Source: Polynucleobacter necessarius (GTDB taxonomy: Bacteria; Pseudomonadota; Gammaproteobacteria; Burkholderiales; Burkholderiaceae). From it: a stretch of DNA of 64,000 bases. A model generated the notes under the pieces. The model searched no databases and was not told where the DNA came from. It was given only the letters and a program-made list of their open reading frames with translations. Of this stretch, positions 1 through 8,136 are shown piece after piece (position 1 is the first letter of the stretch; each line of letters opens with the position of its first letter). A program made the position numbers and the translations under genes. The stretch spans positions 60,715 through 124,714 of the forward strand of contig NZ_LT615227.1 in the NCBI RefSeq assembly GCF_900096755.1, written 5' to 3'.

Positions 1-1648
1 ACAAATCAAATTGACCAGCGTGCTCTTACCTGAGCCGCTATGCCCTACCAAACCAATCATTTCACCTGGAGCGATATCTAGATCGATACATTTAGATACG
101 GCACGATTACCATAGCAGAAACCTACGCCACGTAAAGTGATGCGCCCTTTAACCTCACCCAATGGGGCCGGATTAATTGGCTCAGGAACGCTTGATACGT
201 GATCCAAAATATCGAAAATACGCTTGGCGCAAGCCGCCGCTTTTTGCGTATGCGACACGATTCGGCTCATCGAATCTAGGCGAATATAAAAACGTCCGAT
301 GTAGGCAAAGAAAGCAATCAAAACACCAACAGTTACTTTTTGGTGGGCAACTTGCCAAATACCAAAGCCCCACACCACCAATAAGCCTGTCTCAGTCAAA
401 AGCGTCACAGTTGGTGAGAACAATCCCCACACACGATTAGCGCGATCATTAATTTGCAAATTGTGCTTATTGGAGTCAACGAAACGCTTTAACTCGCGAT
501 CTTCTTGAGCAAATGCTTTAACCACACGAATACCAGGAATCGTATCAGCCAAGATGTTGGTGACTTCAGACCAAATGCGATCGATCTTTTCAAAACCAAA
601 ACGCAAGCGATCGCGTACTACATGAATCATCCAAACAATAAACGGCAATGGCGCCAACGTCACCAGCGCGAGCAAAGGATCTATGGATACCAAGATCGCC
701 GCAGTCATGGTGATCATCAAGACATCGGTTGCAAAATCAAGAGCGTATAAAGAGAGGAAAATCGGTCTCTGCGCCAATACGGGCAATCAAATCACCAGTA
801 CGCTTGCCGCCAAAGTATTCCAAAGAATGCTTGAGCAAATGCTCAAAGGTAGTGTTGCGAAGGTCTGCACCAATACGCTCGCTCACCAAAGCAAGTAGGT
901 ATGTTTTCCACCAACCTAAACCCCAAGCAACAATGGCAGCACCGAACAGAGCTAAGAGATACATGCTGGCCAAATGGAAATCAATTGGATTGCCACGTTC
1001 ATATGGAATCAGCACGTGATCCATCAAAGGCATCGTGAGATACGGCGGTATCAAAGTGGCGCCAGTGGACAACAAGGTCAACACAAAACCTAAGAGCAAT
1101 TGTTTTTTATATGGTCTTGCAAAACGCCAGAGCTTAAATAAAGTCCAAGTCGATGGCGGGGCATCGTCTTCTGGATCGCATGTTGGGCAAGCGTCAGAAT
1201 TGGCAGGCTTTGGGCTTAAGCAAACGGGGCAAACCTGTTTGTCGTATTCACTCACCTCACCTTGGCTAATTTCTTCGCCACGGGTTAACTGCCTAAAGCT
1301 GGACTGTAAACGTAAAACTTGGGGATTGACCGCCAGGGTGAAATTCCAGGATCTGAGCAAACGATCGCTGGATTCCAGGCTTAAGGTTCCGACCCCGGCA
1401 TGGTCGCCATGAATCGGGTGCTCTCCTTTGCCCAGGGGCCAGGACTCAAGACGCTTGCCATCCGTCCAAAACAGCTCTTGATCGTTGAGTGCCAAGAGGC
1501 TCTTTTCAAAGCGTAAATTGGCGTCTAAATCAAGCTCAACCCAGGCCAGAAGAGGCTTAGAGCCTTGAACTGGGGAGTTTTCACCATCCAAAATAGGCTG
1601 CCAATCGCTTGGCAGCGCTGGGGCAAAAGGTAGGATTTCTGGATTCAT
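1..1648 (-). pseudogene. ABC exporter next to cyanophycin synthetases, frameshifted, cut by window edge
   Basis: Fused membrane-plus-ATPase exporter read leftwards from an ATG at 1648. Residues 1-135 form a soluble region unusual for exporters; a zinc-ribbon-like pair CPVC (140-143) and CPTC (154-157) follows, then hydrophobic helices from about residue 185. The frame stops at 737 just after the conserved ...ARIGAETD stretch. The next frame continues the same protein without a stop to base 1 and reaches the Walker A motif GHSGSGKST at about 15-50. The simplest explanation is a small deletion near 740-760. It is divergent from the cyanophycin synthetases; I recall a 'cyanophycin metabolism-associated ABC transporter' family at this position in Burkholderiales, so export or import linked to that polymer is inference. 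The frameshift should abolish ATPase function. Confidence 0.8.
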
Positions 1649-1719
1649 TGACCTTAAAAGTATAGTGGAGCCAGATTTTTTAGATTTATTGCTCCTGTCA
1701 ACTTTAGGGGGCAGAAAGC

Positions 1720-1739
1720 CGTTAAATTACGTTAAATTA
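1720..1739. repeat. Tandem 10-bp repeat CGTTAAATTA x2 in divergent promoter region
   Basis: Two exact adjacent copies of CGTTAAATTA lie in the 221-bp gap between the exporter and the first cyanophycin synthetase gene. One copy per helical turn is the spacing expected of an operator, but no regulator is identified. The rest of the gap (1649-1869) shows no gene. Confidence 0.4.
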
Positions 1740-1869
1740 TCGAAGTAGGCCTTTTTATGTATTTTTGCTAATTTTGTGAGTTTTAATAACAACTAGAAAC
1801 AGAGAGACTGTCTGACGCGTCACCGCCAAATACCCCCATATTGGCCCTGAACCTCGCAATACTGCACAC

Positions 1870-3762
1870 ATGCCCCAATTACTAGATAAATCCATCGAGG
1901 AGATCCTGAGCGTTAAGCATCTCCGTGGTCCCAATATGTGGACTTACCATCCCGTAATTGAGGTTTGGATTGATATTGGCGATCTTGAGGACTATCCCTC
2001 AAACCTGATTCCCGGCTTTTATGACCGTTTAGTCAAAGCGCTCCCTAGTTTGGTTGAGCATCGTTGCAGTTACGGAGAAACCGGCGGCTTTCTCAAGCGA
2101 GTAGAAGAAGACACCTGGCCTGCTCACATCATGGAGCACCTTACTCTCGAATTGCAAAATTTAGCCGGCATTCCTGGCGGTTTTGGTAAAGCGCGAGATG
2201 GCGATCGTCGTGGCGTTTACAAAGTCATGGTTAGCGCTATCAACGAAGAGGTCACCTTAATTAACTGCCCTTAAATTTGCTCGCGATCTTTACCTGGCAT
2301 TAGCGCAAGACAATAAAGACCGTGTTGCTGAAGTTCAAAATATTATTGAGAGCCTGCGTGATATTGGAATTGCTGAAACCATTTCTCGCGATAAAGATTT
2401 AACCAAAAGCTTGCTTCGCAGCGCTGGTGTCCCCACCCCAGAGGGTAGAACGGTTACCAGCCCTGATGATGCCTAGGAAGCAGCGCAAGATATCGGCTTA
2501 CCGGTAGTTGTAAAACCGATTGATGGCAACCATGGTCGTGGCGTCTTCATCAATCTTTATACACAACAAGAAATTGAAGCTGCTTATGCAGTAGCAATCG
2601 ACGAAGGTAGCGAAGTTCTGGTTGAGCGCCATATTGTTGGCGACGAGCACCGCTTGCTTGTAGTGGGAAATAAAGTGGTGGTTGCTGCAGCCAAAGGTGA
2701 AACAGTTTGGGTCACTGGCGATGGCAAACACTCTGTTTATGAACTCATTCAGATTAATTCTGATCCACGTCGTGGCACTGCTGAAGAGCACCCACTCAAT
2801 CCGGTTCGCATTGACTCAGCTGTTGAGCTTGAACTTGCACGTCAAAAATTGACTGGCGAAAGCATTCCTGCGGCAGATCACAAAGTACTCATACAAAGTA
2901 ACGGCAACGTAGCGTTTGATGTAACCGATTTAATTCACCCAGATGTCGCTAGCCAAGTAGCTTTAGCTGCACGTGTTGTCGGCCTAGAAATTGCTGGGGT
3001 AGATTTGGTTGCCCAAGACATTAGCAAGCCTCTTGCCGATCAAAATGCAGCCATTGTTGAAGTGAATGCCGGTCCAGGCCTATTGATGCACTTAAAGCCA
3101 GCAAGCGGCAAACCACAGCCCGTTGGAAAAGAAATTGCCAATCACCTCTTCCCTCCTGGTGCCGACTTCCGCATTCCAGTAGTAGGTGTTTGTGGCGAAC
3201 GCGGTAAAACGCCTGTTGCTGAAATGATTGCGCACTTCCTGCGCCTAACGAATGTCTACGTTGGGCTCTCATGCAGCAAGGGTTTATTTTTCGGTAACCG
3301 CGCCATCCCCAACACCAATGCATCTAACTGGGAAAATGCCCGTCGCACCCTGCTGAATCGCGCCGTTGAGGCTGTGGTGATTGAGAACAATCACTTATCG
3401 ATGTTGTATTGCCAACTGGTGTTGGCGTACTAAATGCAGATGACCCTATGTGCGTCGAGATGGCTGAACTTTGTGACGGCGAAGTGATCTTCTTTAGCGA
3501 GGATCCAGATTCTGAAATAGTTAAAAACCATTTATCTAATGGTGGTCGTGCAGTGATGGTAGGTAAACAACAAATCACTCTGAAGTCTGGCAAGCTAGAT
3601 CAAAAATCTATTCCAGTGCCACGCCACTCCGAGTCAGACAGCGCCTCACCATGGAAGGCCAGAAACCTAGGCGCAGCCTGGGCTTTGGAAATCCCATTCA
3701 ACGTTATTGAAGCTGGTGCAGAAACGTTTGTTCCTGATGCCACAACTGCTACAGGGGCTTAA
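1870..3762 (+). pseudogene. Decayed first cyanophycin synthetase (CphA'-type)
   Basis: Paralogue of the intact synthetase that follows, broken three ways. Frame 1 (1870-2274) carries the N-terminal domain (LRGPNMWTYHPVIEV). An extra A near 2262-2264 shifts the frame. The second frame carries the ATP-grasp domain and the start of the Mur-ligase domain but has an in-frame TAG at 2474-2476. At about 3397-3405 a conserved ENNH motif runs straight into IDVVLPTGVG in a third frame, which ends at 3762. Compared with the intact paralogue, about 43 codons of the Mur-ligase core are missing at this join. The P-loop reads GERGKT instead of GTNGKTT, which may be a subfamily feature. It ends flush with the next gene, so they were probably one operon. 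No active enzyme is expected. Confidence 0.9.
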
Positions 3763-6288
3763 TTGGAAATCACCCGTATTCGTATGTTGCGCGGCCCAAA
3801 TTTATGGAGCCGTCATACCGCTTTAGAAGCGATTGTTTCTTGCGAAGAGTCCGAACGATCAATCGACTCTATTCCCCAATTTGAAACCAAGATTCGTGAG
3901 CGCTTTCCACAACTCGGCAGTATGCGTCGTGGCGGTCACAATGAAATTCTTTCCCTTGCACATGCACTTGAGCATGCTGCTTTAGGCCTACAAGCGCAAG
4001 CTGGTTGCCCAGTGACGTTTAGCCGCACAGTTCAAACGATTGATACTGGCGTATATCAAGTAGTAGTTGAGTACATCGAAGAAGTTGTTGGTCGAATGGC
4101 TTTTGATTTAGCGGCAGCTCTTGCAGAATTAGAAGCGCTCTACGAAGATGTCCGTCTTGGCCCAAGCACTGGCTCAATCGTCGATGCCGCCGTTCAGCGC
4201 AATATCCCTTATCGCCGCATGACTGAAGGCAGCATGGTGCAGTTTGGTTGGGGTAGCAAACAAAAGCGCATTCAGGCGGCAGAGACTAGCGATACCAGTG
4301 CAATTGCTGAAGCCATTGCTCAAGATAAAGAATTAACCAAAAATTTACTGGCTGCTGCTGGCGTATCCGTACCTATCGGCGAGGTAGTAACCACTGCGGA
4401 TGACGCTTGGCGTGCTGCGCAAAAAATTGGCGGCCCTATTGTGCTCAAGCCTAAAGATGGCAATCAAGGCAAAGGCGTTGTAGCCAATATTCAAACTGAA
4501 GAAGAAGTACGTGCTGGCTTTATCGTGACCCAAGCCTTTGGACGTGAAACCATTGTTGAGCGTTACCTTCCAGGCGCTGACTACCGCTTGCTCGTCGTTG
4601 GCAATCGCCTGTCTGCAGCAGCTCGTCGTGAACCTGCTCAAGTTGTTGGCGATGGCACTCATACCGTTGCAGAGCTCGTTGAAATGGAAAACAAAAATCC
4701 ATTGCGCGGCGATGGCCATGCCACCGCTTTAACCAAGATTCGCTTTGATGACATTGCACTCGCACACTTAGCAAGCAATGGCCTTTCACCTCAGCACGTT
4801 CCCAAAACAGGTGAACGCGTTCTTTTACGCAATAACGCCAACCTTAGTACTGGCGGCACTGCAACTGACGTTACTGATGATGTACACCCTGATGTGGCAG
4901 CAAGCGCTGTAGCTGCCGCACAAATGATTGGCCTTGATATTGCTGGCGTAGACATCCTTTGTGAATCCATCTACAAACCATTAGAACAACAAGGTGGCGG
5001 CATTGTTGAAGTGAATGTAGCGCCTGGTTTGCGTATGCACTTAAAGCCATCCTACGGCAAAGGCCGACCTGTGGGCGAAGACATCATCAATATGATGTTC
5101 GCGCTTGGCGAGGATGGCCGCATTCCAGTGGTTGCCGTTACAGGCACCAATGGCAAGACAACTACTGTACGCCTCATCTCACACCTGCTAAATGAAACTG
5201 GCCTACGCGTCGGCATGACTGGCACTGATGGTGTTTATATCAATCATCGCCTGATCGATACCGGTGATTGCAGTGGTCCTAAGAGTGCCCGCAATGTGCT
5301 CATGCACCCTGACGTGGATGCGGCCGTTCTTGAAACTGCGCGCGGCGGATTACTGCGTGAAGGCCTAGGATTTGATCGTTGCGAGGTAGCTGCTGTTGTT
5401 ACCAATATTGGTGAAGGCGACCATCTTGGTCTGAACTACATCACTAGCGTAGAAGATTTAGCCATCCTTAAACGTGTCATTGTGCAAAACGTAGCGCCTA
5501 CTGGTGCTGCCGTTCTCAATGCGGCAGACCCCATGGTCGCAAAGATGGGTGACAAATGTTCTGGCCGCGTGATTTTCTTTGCCCAAAATCAACACCATCC
5601 AGTTATTACTGCGCATCGGGCTAAAAATAAGAAAGTTATCTTCTTTGATGGAACTTATATCGTTGCGTCCAAAGGCTCTCGTGTGATGTATCGCTTCCCT
5701 GTAAGCGAAATCCCACTTACGCAAAATGGCGTTCTCGGCTTCCAGGTAGAAAATGCGATGGCCGCTATTGGGGCGGCTTGGGCGCTAGGCTTAGATGCAG
5801 AAAAGATTGCGCGTGGCCTTCACAGCTTTGAGAGTGACCCCAATTCGGTACCAGGTCGTTTTAACCAATTTCAGCGCAATGGTGCTACGGTAATTGCTGA
5901 CTACGGCCACAATCCTGATGCCATGCGCGCTCTTACCAGCGCTGTCGAGGCAATGAAACCGAAGCAGAGCCATGTTGTCATTAGCGGTGCAGGCGACCGT
6001 CGCGATGAAGATATCCGTGATCTAACTCGCATTTTGGGCAACTCTTTTGACAATGTCATTCTCTATCAAGACGCCTGCCAACGTGGCCGTGAAGATGGAG
6101 AAGTATTAAAGCTTTTGCAAGAAGGCTTGGTTGGTGCAACCAAAGCAAAGCAGGCCCAAGAAATTCATGGGGAATTTAAAGCAATTGATACCACCTTGAA
6201 TGGTCTTGCTGCAGGTGACATTTGCCTCATCCTGATTGACCAAGTTGAAGAATCACTTGCCTACCTCAAAGAAAAGGTAAAGCCTTAA
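3763..6288 (+). CDS. cphA: Cyanophycin synthetase
   Basis: Makes multi-L-arginyl-poly-L-aspartate, a cytoplasmic nitrogen store, by ATP-dependent addition of Asp then Arg. The 841 residues match the length of heterotrophic CphA: N-terminal CphA domain, ATP-grasp domain (about 220-480, with VLKPKDGNQGKGV), then a Mur-ligase domain with P-loop GTNGKTTT near residue 461 and a later DYGHNPDAM motif. The chosen start is a TTG immediately after the preceding TAA, with AGGGG eight bases upstream inside the end of the decayed paralogue, suggesting translational coupling. The next in-frame ATG is at 3784. The gene is intact while its partner and the exporter are broken, so polymer synthesis may persist. 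No cyanophycinase is visible here. Confidence 0.95.
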   Translation: MEITRIRMLRGPNLWSRHTALEAIVSCEESERSIDSIPQFETKIRERFPQLGSMRRGGHNEILSLAHALEHAALGLQAQAGCPVTFSRTVQTIDTGVYQVVVEYIEEVVGRMAFDLAAALAELEALYEDVRLGPSTGSIVDAAVQRNIPYRRMTEGSMVQFGWGSKQKRIQAAETSDTSAIAEAIAQDKELTKNLLAAAGVSVPIGEVVTTADDAWRAAQKIGGPIVLKPKDGNQGKGVVANIQTEEEVRAGFIVTQAFGRETIVERYLPGADYRLLVVGNRLSAAARREPAQVVGDGTHTVAELVEMENKNPLRGDGHATALTKIRFDDIALAHLASNGLSPQHVPKTGERVLLRNNANLSTGGTATDVTDDVHPDVAASAVAAAQMIGLDIAGVDILCESIYKPLEQQGGGIVEVNVAPGLRMHLKPSYGKGRPVGEDIINMMFALGEDGRIPVVAVTGTNGKTTTVRLISHLLNETGLRVGMTGTDGVYINHRLIDTGDCSGPKSARNVLMHPDVDAAVLETARGGLLREGLGFDRCEVAAVVTNIGEGDHLGLNYITSVEDLAILKRVIVQNVAPTGAAVLNAADPMVAKMGDKCSGRVIFFAQNQHHPVITAHRAKNKKVIFFDGTYIVASKGSRVMYRFPVSEIPLTQNGVLGFQVENAMAAIGAAWALGLDAEKIARGLHSFESDPNSVPGRFNQFQRNGATVIADYGHNPDAMRALTSAVEAMKPKQSHVVISGAGDRRDEDIRDLTRILGNSFDNVILYQDACQRGREDGEVLKLLQEGLVGATKAKQAQEIHGEFKAIDTTLNGLAAGDICLILIDQVEESLAYLKEKVKP

Positions 6289-6320
6289 GATTTTCCCGTC
6301 TTGAGTTCTGAGTAGCAATT

Positions 6321-6350
6321 AAAAAGCCCAATTATTGATTGGGCTTTTTG
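6321..6350. terminator. Intrinsic terminator between cphA and fbp
   Basis: Perfect 12-bp stem (AAAAAGCCCAAT at 6321-6332 with ATTGGGCTTTTT at 6338-6349) and a 5-base loop. The A-run and T-run on both sides let it work in both directions, serving cphA on the plus strand and fbp on the minus strand. Confidence 0.9.
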
Positions 6351-6374
6351 CTGATTACTGATTACTGATTACTG
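6351..6374. repeat. Tandem CTGATTA x3 repeat
   Basis: Three 7-bp copies of CTGATTA plus a partial fourth directly after the terminator, non-coding. It looks like replication slippage; no function is suggested. Confidence 0.7.
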
Positions 6375-6388
6375 CCGGAACGATCGCC

Positions 6389-7387
6389 TTATGAATGGTA
6401 ATGCTGCAAGCGATCAATCTCTTCTTTAGATCCCAGCATGACTGAAACGCGCTCATGCAAATCGGTTGGCTGTAAATCCATAATTAATTCAGTGCCATTG
6501 GTCGATGCGCCACCAGCCTGTTCCACTAAGAAGCTCATTGGATTGGCCTCATACATCAAGCGCAATTTACCTGGCTTGTTAGGTTCACGTTGATCCCATG
6601 GATACATAAACACACCGCCACGAGATAGAACACGATGCACATCAGCCACCATCGAGGCAATCCAACGCATATTAAAGTCCTTGTCGCGGGCACCGCCAAC
6701 GCCTGCTAGGCACTCTTCAACATAGCGACGCACGGGATCAGCCCAGTGGCGCATATTGGACATATTGATTGCAAACTCTTTGGTGGAATGGGCAATCGTG
6801 ACAGCATCCTTAATAAGCAAGAACTCGCCGGTCACTTTATTCAAAGTAAACATCACTACGCCATCACCCAAGGTTAAAGCCATCGTGGTTTGCGGGCCAT
6901 AGACTACATAACCAGCAGCAACCTGATGTCGTCCCGACAATAAGAAGTTAGAAGTCTGCAATGGTGCGCTTGGGTCTTGCTTTTTAAGAACCGAGAAAAT
7001 AGTGCCGATGGATACATTCACATCAATATTGGAAGAGCCATCGAGCGGATCAAACAACAAAAGATAATCACCGGTACCCTGTACTGGAACCGGCAACTCC
7101 ATCTCTTCAGAAGCGAGACCAGCAAGAGATTTGCAACCCTTCACACCATCAATCAATAAGTCATTCGCAATGATGTCGAGCTTTTGTTGAACTTCGCCCT
7201 GCACATTACCAGTTCCGGCAGAGCCCAAGAGGCCAATTAAGGCACCCTGCGCAACTTCATGACTGAGCGTGGAACAGGTTTCTACTACCGCCAACAAGAG
7301 CTCTTGTAAGCCCGAGGGAACTGCAGCTCCCGCAGTCTTTGCTGAAGCCAGATATTGTTTGAAATTTGTATGGGCACTTGAGGTCAA
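6389..7387 (-). CDS. fbp: Fructose-1,6-bisphosphatase class I
   Basis: Hydrolyses fructose-1,6-bisphosphate to fructose-6-phosphate in gluconeogenesis. The 332 residues cover the family's full length. Metal- and substrate-binding motifs are present: [17 protein letters not shown] and the C-terminal [20 protein letters not shown]. The intact condition fits an organism living on organic acids and amino acids. The gene reads away from the vapBC pair and shares the downstream terminator with cphA. Confidence 0.96.
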   Translation of the reverse strand: MTSSAHTNFKQYLASAKTAGAAVPSGLQELLLAVVETCSTLSHEVAQGALIGLLGSAGTGNVQGEVQQKLDIIANDLLIDGVKGCKSLAGLASEEMELPVPVQGTGDYLLLFDPLDGSSNIDVNVSIGTIFSVLKKQDPSAPLQTSNFLLSGRHQVAAGYVVYGPQTTMALTLGDGVVMFTLNKVTGEFLLIKDAVTIAHSTKEFAINMSNMRHWADPVRRYVEECLAGVGGARDKDFNMRWIASMVADVHRVLSRGGVFMYPWDQREPNKPGKLRLMYEANPMSFLVEQAGGASTNGTELIMDLQPTDLHERVSVMLGSKEEIDRLQHYHS

Positions 7388-7545
7388 CGCGAATTCTCCA
7401 AAGCTCTAATGAGATTAGGGTCTATTTTGCCTTGTTCCTAATGAATACTTGAAAAACAGCCAATTTCTCCTATTAAACAAGGAATGCCTGAGTCTATTTG
7501 CTATCATTTCTCCTATATTGATGCTGTTATTGATGAGAATTAATT

Positions 7546-7731
7546 ATGAGAACCACAGTAACAATAGACGACGATCTATACCAAAGAGGATTAGATCTGG
7601 CTGATCCAGAAATGGATAAGGCAGATCTATTTCGAGAAGCTATCAATGTTTTTATCAGAGTTCAGGTAGCCAAACGACTTGCAGCACTTGGCGGCAAATC
7701 CCCCCCAGATGAAGGCCGTTCCTCGCCGTAG
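7546..7731 (+). CDS. vapB: VapB-type antitoxin
   Basis: A 61-residue protein opening with [19 protein letters not shown], the ribbon-helix-helix N-terminus of the VapB family; the C-terminal tail ([11 protein letters not shown]) is the usual toxin-binding segment. It lies 21 bp before a PIN-domain toxin in the same direction. The direct repeat TTTCTCCTAT at 7464-7473 and 7507-7516 upstream could be the autoregulatory operator (inference). The pair sits between fbp and pepN, both on the other strand, which suggests insertion. Confidence 0.88.
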   Translation: MRTTVTIDDDLYQRGLDLADPEMDKADLFREAINVFIRVQVAKRLAALGGKSPPDEGRSSP

Positions 7732-7752
7732 ACCAAGAGATGGTCAATAAGC

Positions 7753-8136
7753 ATGACCATGGTTTTAGTAGACACATCAGTATGGGTGGCGCACTTTAGG
7801 AAATCAAATACTTCATTTGAGCCCCTTCTTGTTAACGATCAAGTGCTTTGCCACCCCTTAGTTCTAATGGAGCTAGCATGCGGAACTCCGCCCGCACCAA
7901 GGGAAAAGTTCTTAAGCAATCTTCAGAAATTACAACAAGCAACTGTGGCAACAACAAGCGAAACTCTAAAGCTTATAGAAAAACATAAGCTCTACGAGTC
8001 GGGATGTGGCGCAATTGATGTTTCCCTTTTATCTTCAACGCTGCTTTCAAAAAATGCTTTACTTTGGGCTTTTGATAAACACTTAGAAACTCTCGCCTCT
8101 AGGTTGGGAATTTCTTACGGAAATAAGCTTCACTAA
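7753..8136 (+). CDS. vapC: VapC-type PIN-domain toxin ribonuclease
   Basis: A 127-residue PIN-domain protein with the expected acidic residues in order: VDTSVW near the N-terminus, MELACG near 41, the Asp in GCGAIDVSLL, and the Asp in WAFDKHLE. VapC toxins cleave tRNA or rRNA when their antitoxin is degraded. The start is ATG 7753; an alternative ATG lies two codons in. The stop overlaps the convergent pepN stop by 4 bp. All key residues are intact, unlike many accessory genes here. Confidence 0.9.
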   Translation: MTMVLVDTSVWVAHFRKSNTSFEPLLVNDQVLCHPLVLMELACGTPPAPREKFLSNLQKLQQATVATTSETLKLIEKHKLYESGCGAIDVSLLSSTLLSKNALLWAFDKHLETLASRLGISYGNKLH

